Assembly (NCBI GenBank): GCA_030737875.1
Contig: CM060909.1
Location: forward strand, 33,283,159 to 33,347,158
Direction of reading: 5' to 3'
Origin: Allium sativum
Taxonomy: Eukaryota; Streptophyta; Magnoliopsida; Asparagales; Amaryllidaceae
Length of the DNA stretch: 64,000 bases
Shown piece after piece: positions 1-10,865 of this stretch (positions are counted from its first letter, which is position 1; every line of letters begins with the position of its first letter). The position numbers and the translations under genes were made by a program. The notes beneath the pieces were generated by a model that was not told the origin of the DNA, did no database searches, and worked only from the letters and a program-made list of their open reading frames with translations.

Positions 1-934
1 GTACTTAGCCCCTGAGGGAGTGGGAGAACTGGTCGATCCGTATTGAATACCGATCGACTGGTTTCATTCTCCCAAGAATTTAATGAAGCTGATCGGTTTG
101 TCCTAGATGCTGGTCAGCCATATGACCCCTTAAGGTGTGAATGATTCCGACCAGTTGATAGTCTTTGTGCTTCTGGACGATTCTTGGAGGTACCGATCGG
201 TCTGTTCTGTAAATCACTGCCGACCAATTGGTCGTGGGAGACGTCCAACTTCTTCTTCATACTTGCTCATTTTAATGATTAGAAAAGTGTTTGAATGCTT
301 CCTTTTTCTGTGCAGGACGGATCCAACTTCCAACGAATACAGGATAAAGAAGTTCTTTGATCTGGATGAAGACACAATTGGCTAACCTTCAGTGAATTCC
401 CCAATACTTGCTAGCCCTACTTTCCCAGAGATACAACCAATCGTGAACAGGCCTCGTTATGCACTAGGGGCTTGTAATGCTAAGCTTGCTAAGCGACTTC
501 CCGGTTGGAAATTACAAGGGGTTTCTTCCAACTTAGAGGTGTCGCACACCGATTGTCGAATAACATCTAGTGACATCGTGGTTGCCAAATCCAGACTGCT
601 TCGACGTATGGAAGAGACTTTGCATCAATTCGAGAAACAGATGGATTTACTCAAAGATCAAACCGTGAAGAAGCTTCAAGATTGGCATTCACTGGACGAA
701 GACCTTCAAAGACTCCATCAAGAGAGCCTTGACCGCATTGCAATTTTAGAATCTAACAAGGTGAAACTAATCCACGCTCTGAGAAACTGAGACGCTCTTG
801 TTGCCGCTTTTCCAAAGGGAGACATTGAGTTGGCAGGTCCAGCTAGCAAGAGGCATGTTCCTGATGCTTCCACATCAGGGTCTGCTCTAATGAAGAAGAA
901 GGTCGAACGGCCGAGGAAGTACCCGCATGCATAG
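1..934 (+). pseudogene. antisense ORF of Tat element E1 (3' part, broken)
   Basis: A plus-strand reading frame runs against the direction of E1. Positions 250-312 resemble an intron end: a T-rich tract followed by TTTCTGTGCAG, after which the frame is open with D-P-T-S-N-E-Y. The same frame continues to TAG at 932-934 through two in-frame stops: TAA at 383-385 and TGA at 788-790. After the second stop it stays open for 47 codons and ends in a Lys/Arg-rich tail (MKKKVERPRKY), which could act as a nuclear signal. Residues encoded at about 600-780 are heptad-like and rich in Leu, Lys, Glu and Gln, so a coiled coil is likely. Function unknown. Antisense ORFs at this place are reported for Tat elements; I do not recognise a named domain. 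The 5' part would lie left of the window. Confidence 0.6.
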
Positions 935-2570
935 CTCTTTCCTCCTAATGCTTGACAACTTTTGGCTTGATGAACTTTATGTTTAGACCGGCTATATTAA
1001 GTGAGTTCCGGTCCTCATCTTTAACTACTATGTTGGCTTATGTTGGTGTAATGTGACTGTGGTGACTGCCATGATTGTGTTTGCTGGTCCTTTTTGATGG
1101 TGATGGAACGTTGGTCATGAAAGCTAATGCTTAATTAGCCAGGTCACTTAGTTCACAACTTTTTTTCTTCTATACGCTTTTACTTGTCGTGGCTTGCATT
1201 CTTTTCGTCTGATTCCGGGCAGCCCGTGTTCGTGATTACTCGGACAACTGGTTTATGGCCGACCGGTTACCGGTGGTATTGATTGATCAGTTGCTTTCCA
1301 CCTGAAGTCGGCCGATGGTGCGGTTCGCTTGTGGTGCATTGATCCCATTTTTGTATGAAGGTTTTTGGCTTTGAATGTCAGATTGTGTCGCTAAATGTGT
1401 TGTGACGATGTGTGGTTGCCCCTGGTTAGGACCCGGGTCACCACAACCTGCCTTATAATAATTGAAGCATTGCATAACTCTAGGTTAGTTAATTCGATAT
1501 TGATTGTCCATATTAATAACAAACCGATCGCCTAAGTATGATGAATTTCAAACATAAATCAGTGTTTTTACAAACTTGTTTCATTCGATGGTCCTTAAAA
1601 ACTATCGAAGCTTTTTTGCTAAAATACATCATCTTGGTTTGGAGTTGTATCGATACTTGACAATTAGGTGGTTGATATAATCTGACAAGTTTAATATTGT
1701 ACACTATTTTATGCTTATGAAACACGTATCTATGATAGGTTCTTCATGTTTGCAACACAGAATTTCAGCACTTTCTATGAAGATAAGTTCCTTTTTTAAT
1801 ACCTTTGTTTGGAAGGCAACATTTGTAAACCCTTTATTCATTGTGACTGAACGGCTCAGCCACTTGTAGAATTTGTAGGGTGCCTCTGAAAAAGGCCTTT
1901 GGGTCCGTCACTAAACGAATTTGGAAGATCCGGCATATGATCAGACACCCCCGAAGAGGTTTTTTTGGTAATCCGTCAGTAACTGGGTTTGGAAGACTCA
2001 GAATTGATAGTTGGATTTGGAAGACCCAACATTTGAACGGATGCCTCCGAAGAGGTCTTTCCAACTCAGCGTTCATGTCGTTATCCAGCCATGTATCAAT
2101 GGCGTTGACGAGTAACCGAGTGCCTCCTGGGGAGGTGTTTTGTTTTTAAAACCTGGTGTTAGTGTCGTTGTCCGGCCATGTATCAATGGCGTCAACGAGT
2201 AACCGAGTACCCCTTGGGGAGGTTATTGGTTTTTCGACTATATAATTTCTTTCTTTGGAACTGACACTAGCTCATTTGCTTGTTTTTATTGCTACCTGTT
2301 GGAGCTAGTGTTTAGAACCATTTGATAGGCATATTCCTGGTTTCTTGTTTTGCATAGCTATGCTCTCACACCTTTTTAGCTTACCGTGAATGATGTTTTT
2401 AGCATTAAATGGTGGACATTTGAGATATCCAGCCAAGACATGCCATAACAATTACTAGGGTTAGCTATACTATGATAGTGTCATCATTCTTCTTTAGACC
2501 TGCGATTGAAATCAAACCTTAGTGAGGAGTTTGTAAATGTACGATTTAATGCAATTTCACTTCATTATAT
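935..2570. other. 3' non-coding tract of E1
   Basis: About 1.6 kb between the antisense ORF and the integrase end with no supportable ORF on either strand. Positions 1225-1320 carry several CCGACCGGT-like motifs of the kind that also crowd the E1 LTR. A degenerate hairpin repeat array lies at 1881-2231 (separate entry). I see nothing else in 935-1880 or 2232-2570. Long variable 3' untranslated regions with tandem repeats are known for Tat/Ogre elements. Confidence 0.6.
1881..2231. repeat. degenerate tandem array with CCTCC...GGAGG palindromes
   Basis: Five copies of a short foldback motif (variants such as GCCTCCGAAGAGG, GCCTCCTGGGGAGG and ACCCCTTGGGGAGG) start near 1881, 1946, 2042, 2121 and 2209. 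The last two lie in a clear 87-bp direct repeat: TGTCGTTATCCAGCCATG at 2076 and its near match at 2163. Further left, TTTGGAAGA(T/C)C recurs at about 1920, 1988 and 2016. Copies differ by substitutions and small indels, so the array is old. Confidence 0.7.
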
Positions 2571-4342
2571 TTACAAAACTTGCAATAGCCTCGCATGGTA
2601 TGTACAATGCATTTTTACAAGTAGTATGAAAGAAAAATTAAGAGAAGTAGCGATGAGATGAATAGCATTCCATGCTCTTGGGAGTTGGACTCCGTCTGTT
2701 GTTTTCATCTCAAATGTGCCATCCGAGAACTTTCGGCTTATTACATATGGCCCCTCCCAATTGGGTCCTAGTACTCCAGTTCCTATCATGTTTTTTTTAA
2801 GAATGAGATCCCCAACTTGGAAGGTCCTTCGCCTAAATTAAGCATTAAAACGACGGGCTATTCTTCTCTGATGTGCTATAACCTTTAGTTCTGATTCTTT
2901 CTGTTCTTTCCTCAAGTAAGTCTAGCGCTTCGAGTTGAAGTTTTTCATTTTCTTCTTGGTTCAAGTAGTTCCTTCTGTGAGTTGGAATTTCTAGCTCGAC
3001 TGGAATCATCACCTCAGATCTGAATGCCAATGAAAACGGAGTGTGGCCTGTTGTAGTTTTATGGGTGGTACGGTATGCCCACAATGCATGTGGAAGCTCA
3101 TCAACCCATCCACCCTTGGCTTTCTCAAGACGCTTCTTGATGGTTGATTTCAGGATCTTGTTGATTGCTTCAAGTTTCCCATTAGCTTGTGGATGAGCAA
3201 CGGCCGAAAAACTTTTCTTGATCTTGAATTTGGCGCAAAATTCTAAGAACTCACTGCTTTCAATTTGAGTCCCATTGTCGGTGATTATTTTTTGTGGTAT
3301 GCCGAACTTATAGATGATGTTTTTCAATACAAAGTTGATCACCTTCTTTGAGGTAATAGTGGTTAGTGGCTCTGCTTCGGCACATTTTGTTAAAATAATC
3401 GACTGCCACTATTGCGTACTTCATACTTGATTTTGCAATGGGTAGTGCCCCAATTAAATCTATGCCCCAAACAGCAAATGGCCATGGGCTGACCATTTGT
3501 ATCAATTCGGTTGGTGGCGCTCTCAGAATTTTCGCAAATCTTTGGCACTTGTCGCATATTTTGGCATAATTCATCGCGTCTAGTTTCACGTCGGGCCAAA
3601 AACAACCGTATCGCAGAACTTTCTTAGCTAACGTTTGACCATCGATGTGACCTCCACATTCTCCCTCATGCAATTCTGCTAAGATTTTTTTTGATTCCTC
3701 CTTAGACACACACTGCAATAAAGGCATAGAGAATCCTCGTCTATACAGCCTTCCGTCCTGAACAAGATATAGTGGAGCCTTGCGCAGTATTTTCCTCCGC
3801 CTTCTCGGTTCCTCTGGGAGTGTTCCGTTGAGGATATATTCCTTAATCGGCGTCATCCAGGACTTAGGTTCTTCCATTGTTTCCATAATCCACACGACAT
3901 CTATCTCTTCAATGACAGGTGTTGTAAGGACTTCAACAGGTACTAGTCCCAGCAAATGTGCATCAGAAGAACTAGCGTATTTGGCGAGAGAGCCAGCCTT
4001 AGTATTTTCTTCTCTTGGAATGTGAGATATAGTAAAATGATCGAGGTTGTTGAGGAGTTCCATGGCTTTCATAAGATAGGAAGGAAGATTTCCCACTTTA
4101 GTCTGGAATTCCCCAAGAACCTGCCTCACTACCAATTGGGAATCGCTGAAGATCCGCATAGTTTTTAGATTCAGCTCCTTTGCTAGTTTTAATCCGTTTA
4201 TTAGTGCTTCGTACTCAGCCTCATTATTGGTTGATGGAAACTCCATCCTTAACGCATGACATAAAGAATGACCTTCTGGAGTTTCCAAGACAATCCCGGC
4301 TCCTGAACAGTAATCATTTCTCGAGCCATCCACGTATAGCTT
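2571..4342 (-). pseudogene. E1 pol: archaeal-type RNase H and integrase (broken)
   Basis: Frame 4333-3308 opens with the second RNase H: L-Y-V-D-G-S, then NEAEYEAL and SDSQL, giving the D-E-D acidic residues. It runs into the integrase zinc-binding domain (ELHEGECGGH ... CDKCQRFA) and the catalytic core (GIDLIGALP, VAVDYF). A 1-nt loss near 3390 shifts the frame, and the core resumes in 3342-2845 with ITDNGTQ and the catalytic Glu in KLEAINK. Another break near 2840 precedes the C-terminal GPNWEGPYVI segment (2789-2571), the usual GPF/Y end of gypsy integrase. All catalytic residues can be seen, but no frame is continuous. Integrase would insert cDNA into the genome. Confidence 0.88.
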
Positions 4343-5030
4343 CTAGCTAGCGATTGCTCCCATTGGTCGCTCAATTTCCTCTCCTTTGTCCATGAATTCG
4401 GTAATGAAGTCTGCCAAAGCTTGCCCATTGATAGCCCTTCGGGGGTGATAGGTGATATCATATTGACTGAGCTCAATGTTCCATTTCAGCCGTCTTCCAG
4501 AAGTTTCCGGACGGAAGAGAATTTGCCTTAGCGGTTGGTCGATGAGTACATTTATCGGATGGGACTGGAAATATGGTCTCAATTTCTTTGAGGCGATGAG
4601 TAGGCAGTATGCCAGCTTTTCAAGCTTTGGGTTATTCAACTCTACGCCAGCAAGTCGCTTACTAATATAATAAACTGGCTATTGGACTTTTGAATCTTCG
4701 CGGACAAGTGCGGCACTTAGGGCATGTAGTGATACTGCCAAATATAGGAATAGCTCTTCTCCATCTTTGGGTTTATAAAGAATTGGTGGTGATTCCAAAT
4801 GTTGAATTAATTATTCGAAAGCTATTTGACACTCTGGAGTCCATTGAAAGTCTTTCTTTCCTTTTCTTAAAGCGTCAAAGAGCGGGATGCATCGATCCGT
4901 TGCTTTGGAAATGAAGCAGTTAAATGCGGAAATTTTCCCATTCAAGCTCTGAAGCTCCTTTATTGTTTTTGGTGCTCGCACTTCTCGTAACACCGTGACC
5001 CGGGAAGGGTTTGACTCAATACCCCTAGGT
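4343..5030 (-). pseudogene. E1 pol: thumb/connection region and gypsy-type RNase H (broken)
   Basis: The segment 5077-4811 carries the conserved stretch after the RT fingers/palm (PKTIKELQSLNGKI ... FQWTPECQIAFE). 4639-4343 carries the end of the first RNase H (EKLAYCLLIASKKLRPYF, then WNIELSQYDITYHPR and ALADFI). Between them, 4811-4640 is degenerate. The frame ends at TAG 4343-4345, placed one codon before K-L-Y-V-D-G-S of the second RNase H; the usual residue here is Trp, so TGG to TAG is likely. In the Tat lineage this first RNase H is known to act as a connection domain once the archaeal-type copy is gained. Confidence 0.85.
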
Positions 5031-5829
5031 TGACTATGAATCCGAGAAATTTTCTTGAAGACACCCCAAATGAGCATTTCAGAGGATTTAACTTCATACC
5101 AAATTTTCTTAGGGTATGGAACATTTCTGCTAGATCTTCTAATTGATCTTCACCCTTTTTCAGCTTTACTAGCATGTCATCGACGTATACCTCCATGGTG
5201 TTCCCAATCTTGGATTTGAACATGGAGTTCACTAGACGCTGATATGTTGCCCCAGCATTTTTTAGTCCGAAGGGCATGACCTTATAGCCGTATAGGCCTC
5301 TATCAGTTATAAAGCTTGTGTTCTCTTCATACGGTTCATGCATCATGATCTGATTATAACCAGAATATGCATCCATGAAAGATAGCAGTGCATGTCCAGC
5401 GGTTGCATCAACGAGCTGGTCAATTCTGGGCAAGGGGAAACTGTTCTTAGGACATACTTTATTAAGGTCCGAGTAATCTATGCACACCCTCCATTTGCCA
5501 TTAGACTTTTTGACAAGAACTGGATTTGAGACCTAATCGGGATATGTTGATGCTCGTATGAAGTTGTTCATAAAAAGTCTGTCTACTTCTTCTTGTAATG
5601 CTATCGATCTTTCAGGTCCCTGGGTTCATCGTTTTTGTTTTACAAGGGTAACGCTGGGACTACCATTCGGTTTATGAACAATTGTATCTATTGATATTCC
5701 GCACAAGTCTGAGTGCGTCCATGCAAAGACGTCTAGGTTTGCTTTCAGAAACAATATCAAATCCTTCTTCAGCTTCTGGCCCAGCTGAGAACCTATTTTC
5801 AGAACTCGGTTAGGATCTTTATCATGCAC
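4960..5829 (-). pseudogene. E1 pol: reverse transcriptase (broken)
   Basis: 5829-5626 encodes the linker before RT (LKANLDVFAWTHSDL). RT follows: the V-S-N-P-V-L-V-K-K block, MCIDYSDLNKVCPKNSFPLP, SFMDAYSGYNQI, the FGLKNAGATYQ block and the catalytic Y-V-D-D, then FLGFIVN. TAG at 5533-5535 interrupts a position that is usually Trp before V-S-N-P, and TGA lies near 5623. A frameshift near 5027 moves the frame into the connection segment. RT would copy the element RNA into cDNA in cytoplasmic particles. The family assignment is safe; the gene is dead in this copy. Confidence 0.92.
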
Positions 5830-5999
5830 CGAAACAGAAATGGTATCTTCAACTGGAACTGCCCAGTCTTCCCCATACTGGTTTTCGTTGGATCCATCTC
5901 CTTCTGAGCTCCGCTATGCTCGCCAGTATGGGGGCCTTGCTTTAGTTGCTATAAAGGAGGGTTTTGGATGCGGAGCGGTGGATCCACATTCTTCTTCAT

Positions 6000-6662
6000 T
6001 TCTTTTTTCCTTAATTCAGAAAGCTCAGCCAGATAGCACTCTCTTGCTGTTTGCTGGTCGCCTTTAACTATACCGATCCCGTTCTCGGTGGGAAATTTCA
6101 TTGTCAGGCACCACGGGGCCATGGTGATTCGAAATGCTGCCAGTGTTGGTCTTCCTAGGAAGGCGTTATAAGTTGAGAGCTCGTCGATTACAACAAAGTC
6201 CTGCTCTCGTGTGACCCTTTGCTCCCCTTCTCCGAGATCAATAAGCGGGTTAATAATTCTGATTGGTTGGACAGCCTGTCCGATAAAGCCATGAATTTTG
6301 TTCTAACAAACTCTCACATCTCCCATAGAAAGCTTCATTCTGTGAAAGGCATTGATGAACAAGACATTGACAGATGCTCCGCTGTCCACCAGAACTCTTC
6401 TGACGATGGTAAGACCCAAGCCTATGATTATCACCATCGGATCTTCAGTTGGGGCTATCAACCCTTTCGACTCATGTTCTTTGAATACAATGTCATCCCA
6501 AGAGAACCTAGGTATTTTTTTTGAAAAAGCTTTACTCATGATCATGAGTTCTCCTTCCTTTGGGAGGTTCCTCATCTTGCTAGCATACTTCACAAGATCC
6601 CCCCAACTTTTCCCGGTAGGGTGTGGGCCTCCTGATATGGTATTAATGATCAGCCTTGGCAC
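6000..6662 (-). pseudogene. E1 pol: aspartic protease
   Basis: 6662-6303 encodes the region ending in VRRVLVDSGASVNVLF; D-S-G-A is the active-site motif of retroviral-type aspartic proteases. A TAG at 6303-6305 follows, after which the same frame continues with G-F-I-G-Q-A-V and later VVIDELSTYNAFLGRPTLA, the conserved protease C-terminal block. The protease would cut Gag-Pol. Upstream residues include the I-N-T-I-S-G-G-P-H segment typical of Tat polyproteins. Confidence 0.88.
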
Positions 6663-8322
6663 AATAGCGTTTGCAACATTCTTACTTTGGCTTGGTTGTC
6701 CATTAGAGGCTCCTTGGCCTTGGGATGCTTGAGAATTTTGCGGATTCTTGGTATATTGCTGAAGTCTATTTTTCCTTATTAGTTCTTCAATTAAGCTCTT
6801 TAGGTGTCAACATTCGTTTGTGTTATGCCCCGGTTGGTTATGAAACCGACAAAATCTTATGGATTTAATGGCGGCATCGCTAACCTTTATTTGCTTGGGT
6901 AAAGGTTAATCTTCGGTCTCCTTGGTGGCCATGAAGATATTTTCTACTGTCTCGTTTAGTGGCGTCAACTCCGAGTTCTTGAAGTAATGGAATCTTTTAC
7001 TAACTTGGCTGTCTCTTCCATCACTACTCCGTTTTTGGCCTCCAAGGTTTTTCTGAATGTTATCAGTATCATCACCCTTCTTCTCAAGCTGTGTGCTATT
7101 TTCCGGAATATCTATAGCATAGGCAGGATTCTCATCCACACCTATGTATTCTTCCGCTTTATCAAACAGTTCTTCGAGGGTACCGGGTTTCTTCTTTTTA
7201 ATCCACCGTCTGAGCTTAGTCATCTTATTCACAGCCCCTTTTAAGGTCATCAAAGCCAATCGTATCTCGTAATTCCCAACTTCAGCTGTTGCGGTATTGA
7301 ATCGGGTAAGAAAAGCTCTAATTAGCTCCCCCTGCCTCTACTTTAACTCATTCAACTCCATTACATCTCGTACCTTCATGGTTTGAAGCCTGAATTGCTC
7401 TCGGAATAGCTTTGCCAGTGTGGAGAAGTCATCCACTGATCTAGGTGGTAACTTTGTGAACCAAAGCGAGGCTACTCCCTCGAGGTAGGTTGGGAAATAT
7501 AAGCATTTTAGTTCATCAGTGGCTCGGGCCCCGTCCATGTGCTGATCATACTTAAATAAGAACACATTAGGGTCGGTTGTCCCGTTATAGGCCTGAACTG
7601 TCGATGGTTTGAATTTGTTCAGATACGGTGCAATTTTTATCCTTTCTGTAAGTGGAGTCTTTACGGGAGCAAATTCCCATTCTTTCTCGTCACTCTGCTT
7701 CTTCAGCCCCTTTTCCACAATTTTGTGGATCATCTCCGTTATACGCTCTTCCTCATTGTGTTGTTCTGCGGGGCGGACACCGTCTTCCTTACCGAATGTC
7801 TGCTTAAGAGGACGGTCGTGGTTCGTATTTCGGGGTCCTGAGCCTCCTACTTGAAGAGGTTCCCCTTTGGCGGAGCCAACCACTTGTTGGGAAGTCACCT
7901 TGTCAGTACGGTTATGAGGAGGTAATTTAGCTTCTTTATGGTTAGGATTCATCATCTGGTGGATAGAATTTTCTCGGCCTGGACTTGAAGAAGAGGATCC
8001 TGCATTTTCTGTATACGGAGTTTGAAGGGACTTTGCTTTAGGCGGATTTCATGGTGACCTTGGCCGTAGCAACTTGTGCGGTGAACATTGCTTCAAGCCT
8101 TTTCATTATAACTTTATTTGCAACGTCCATCCGATTTGCTAGTTTGGCCGCCACTTCGTCGAGTTCTGTCCTCGTGACTGCCTCTCCGGCGTTAGAAGTT
8201 TCTCCGCGTTCGAATGGGTTGGTAGGAGGAGTAGCTTCATGGTCAATATTATCATTATCCTCAATGTTTTGATTGGCGACCTTCTTTGATGGTCTACCTG
8301 GTTTCATCATTATTTCCGGCAA
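6663..8322 (-). pseudogene. E1 gag (broken)
   Basis: The start Met at 8322 lies about 115 bp inside the LTR, as expected. The first 94 codons include a basic GRPSKK stretch and a helical segment. A frameshift near 8040 joins 7955-6906, which holds the retrotransposon gag domain (YNGTTDPNVFLFKYDQHM ... GVASLWFTKLPPRSVDDFS). TAG at 7338-7340 stands where CAG is expected, and the frame stays open beyond it. TAA at 6906-6908 and TGA at 6807-6809 follow; around the latter is the short Cys/His motif F-C-R-F-H ... G-H-N-T-N-E-C typical of Tat gag. Gag would form the particle and bind RNA. Confidence 0.88.
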
Positions 8323-8415
8323 GGACTTGAATTGGACTATAGTGTAAGGGGTTCAGACCATCAATGTAAGGCGTAGGACCTTGTGAGAGAGTATGAGAGA
8401 ATGGATGATTGAATC

Positions 8416-8436
8416 GGCCCCATGGCGGGCGCCAAA
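8416..8436 (-). other. E1 primer-binding site
   Basis: On the minus strand the LTR end (...GCAAACA) is followed at once by TTTGGCGCCCGCCATGGGG, the usual GGCGCC-type primer site of Tat elements. I do not assign the tRNA. Confidence 0.75.
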
Positions 8437-9420
8437 TGTTTGCATCAAAAACGGCACAAACACCAAGTGTACTTGGGGTACTTCTCATAAAGCTTGGTAA
8501 TATGAAATGTGGAGCCAATCAACAAAGTAAAGCAAGTAAAGAGACACGATATTTTTATAGTGGTTCGATCAAATGTGATCTACGTCCACTTTGAATAGCT
8601 ATTCCATTATTGCACATAGAGTTACAAGGCAAACACATCCTCCTATTACATTCATTGCTACACTCTTCTAGGATTTGATTAAGGAAGAATGGTGAAGGTA
8701 TTCAATCGTGGCGGATGGTAGATCGGATGGAGACTTCCATGTGAACTTTTATAGATTCGGAGTTTGATCTTCACTTTATGGTGATTGGAGATGATAAAAT
8801 CTCTAAGTAGAAGTAGAAAATGAAGTATAGCAGCCCTCTGAGATCATAGAATTTGTCCCCCATTAAAGTGGGGTTGGAGCTCTATTTATAGGTGTGGAGA
8901 AATGAGGTGATATCATCTCCAGTGTCACCGGTCGGTTGACCCATATTTACGAAATTACCACTGGACAGCCTGGCAACAACTGTTCAGAAGCCAACCTGTC
9001 GACAGCTGTTAGGAGGGCCGATCGGTCTGGATTGGGTCAAGCCGGTCGGTATGACTCTTTTTCTACTTTGTATGGATGACCTGGCAAGGATTCCAGAATA
9101 TGTCCAGTTGGTTGCCCATCCTTAGACTGGTCGGTATTGTTTTGCTTGGGCGAACATGATATTCCTAAAGGGACTGGTCGATACTCACTGATCCCGGCAG
9201 CCCAGTAGGTGAGTTTTCCTTTCTTCGTCTATGGGACTGCTCTGCTATGAGATTGTGACTATCTGACAGGTGTGTTTGGGTTCAGACCAATCGGTATTGC
9301 TATCATTGCACTGATCGGTGTTGCCTTCTTAGATCAAGCCACACTATATTTTCCTGGCCGACCGGTTCATTCCTCTGACTATACCGATCGGGTTCGTTCC
9401 CCAATATTTGGTAGATAACA
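8437..9420 (-). repeat. E1 5' LTR (984 bp)
   Basis: On the plus strand it begins TGTTTGCATC and ends GGTAGATAACA, so it has canonical TG...CA ends. It borders the primer site at its left end. On the minus strand a TATA box lies at 8890-8883, leaving about 450 bp of R/U5. The U3 part (about 8925-9400) is crowded with CCGAYCGGT-like motifs. The partner 3' LTR is outside the window, so the ends are inferred from the primer site and termini, not by pairing. Confidence 0.82.
8883..8890 (-). promoter_or_regulatory. E1 LTR TATA box
   Basis: Minus strand reads CCTATAAATAGAGC, a strong plant TATA box within the LTR and directed into gag. Confidence 0.7.
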
Positions 9421-10424
9421 AAATTCGATGTATATTATGAAATATTGGGGATTAAAATCAGAGCATTTCTGGCCATTGAGGAATGTAGTGGCAGCTTTGT
9501 TTTAGGATTAGGGTTTAGTGATTTTAAGCCTATAAATAATATAATATTATTTAATTCATTATTCACAAAAAGGCCCATTAATTCCTATTAGCTCCAGCCC
9601 AGCGACTGTCACCCCCAGCTAAATACCTCTATTCCAGACACAATGGACTAGGTCTCATCAGCCCATTTGATCGTTTCATCCCATTTTTCTTTAAATAAAA
9701 ATATAAAACATTTAATTATTAAATTTGATCGTACATTTTAATTTTTCAGGGCCACATACTAACTCCAAAAATTCCCAAAAAAATAAATCTAGCTATGTTT
9801 TGATGATATGGTCCTAAAAAATCAATTTCATTAAATTTGGAGACCATTTGAAAAATGTCTTTTTTAACAGTCAATCCAATTCAATAAAAATTATCAAACA
9901 CATTTATATTTACTGCGCTCACATATTAATTCCAAAAATTATGAAAATTGGAATCTAGCAATAATTTAACATTTCGGATCCAACAAAAGTGGTCTCGTCA
10001 AAAACGGAGGTAGTTTGCAAAACAACTATTTTTAAGGGTTATATATTATATAAAAATATGTATGAATTTCATAGCGACTATTTTAAATTTTAAACTGGAC
10101 AAAACTTTCAATTTATATTATTAAATCTGAATTTTTCACATTCGTTAAAAAGATATAATTAAACAGATTCAAATATTTTTAGTTTTACTAAAATCCGATT
10201 TATTTTGAATCCTGTACATTCAATTGAAATTTATAATCAAAATTTCAAACTACCGCGCCATTTCATACTCCTTTTATAATTAAAATAAATTTATTCGTTC
10301 TAGCTTCGATTAAAATAAATTCTTAGTTGTTATTATTTAAAATAAATCATTTTAAATATCCAAAATCCATTAAGATAGAAAAAATAAAACTTTTAAATTG
10401 GTTCAGAATTTCCAGGTTGTTACA
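9421..10424 (-). repeat. E7: LTR remnant related to the LARD E4 LTR
   Basis: The right end reads GGTTGTTACA, so on the minus strand the LTR starts TGTAACAACCTGG, like the other LARD and chromovirus LTRs here. Blocks match the U3 half of the E4 LTR (34370-34990) in the same order with many substitutions: the CGACTGTC ... ACACAATGG block, GGGCCACATAC, GGAATCTAGCAATAATTT and the CCAACAAAAGTGGT block. The left part is cut off by E1 at 9420. No coding sequence is present. Confidence 0.75.
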
Positions 10425-10865
10425 ATCCAAATCTGCACGCAAAGGGGCTTGAACTACATTACTAGTGCCGAAACCCACGACATGATCAACCAAATCGATG
10501 CGGGTTTGAGCGATTTTGGGATTAAAGATGCCCCAGGTGTGTAGTGGGAACGACACCGGTGCGAGGATCGGCGTCGCCCAGCTGATTGGTTTATGTGGTT
10601 TCCCCCAAGTCCCGAGTCGGAGCTTGAGGAACACTGTTGCTTGTCCTAATAATATATTCCTGATCTATCGGCCTTTCAGTGCCTTTAAGTCTAGCCTCAA
10701 TCCAAGCACGAAGAGTAGTCATTGCTTCCTCTTGTCGCTAGAGTCGAGTGTTCAAATCCATAGCTAAATCATTAATAATCTCATCTACATCCTCACGAGT
10801 GAAAAAGTTCTAGGGATTCCCAGTTAAAGAAAGTTCTTGACTTCCTTTACCTCCGGTACCTTGAG
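10425..10865 (-). pseudogene. E8 gag fragment, internal part
   Basis: Read on the minus strand from 10865, this continues the gag frame that starts at 52729, the two halves being separated by E2. The frame has stops (TAG near 10811 and 10740) but remains readable with T-R-E-D-V-D-E-I-I, the W-I-E-A-R-L-K block and E-Y-I-I-R-T. It decays after about 10620 and is cut at 10424 by E7. Its layout (short basic start, then a helical acidic segment) resembles the E1 gag start, so a Tat-type gag is likely. Homology is inferred from layout and context, not from a full domain. Confidence 0.5.
10861..10865. repeat. target-site duplication of E2 (left copy, TTGAG)
   Basis: TTGAG directly precedes the left LTR of E2 and is repeated at 52688-52692. 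Confidence 0.9.

Larger units (their letters stand above)
1..9420 (-). mobile_element. E1: Tat-lineage Ty3/gypsy retrotransposon, 3' LTR outside window
   Basis: Minus-strand order is LTR (9420-8437), primer site, gag, protease, reverse transcriptase, RNase H, a second RNase H, integrase, a long 3' non-coding tract, and an ORF on the opposite strand. Two RNase H domains and an antisense ORF between pol and the 3' LTR are known features of the plant Tat lineage. The coding part is broken by many stops and frameshifts, so this copy is not autonomous. The 3' LTR must lie left of position 1, because nothing in 1-2570 resembles 8437-9420. The element interrupts an older LTR (E7); the expected right-hand TSD copy would be AAATT at 9421-9425, but its partner is off the window. 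Confidence 0.9.

Noticed and set aside
1..260. The missing 3' LTR of E1
   Set aside because: Shares CCGATCGGT-like motifs with the LTR but no colinear match to 8437-9420 and no polypurine tract beside it.
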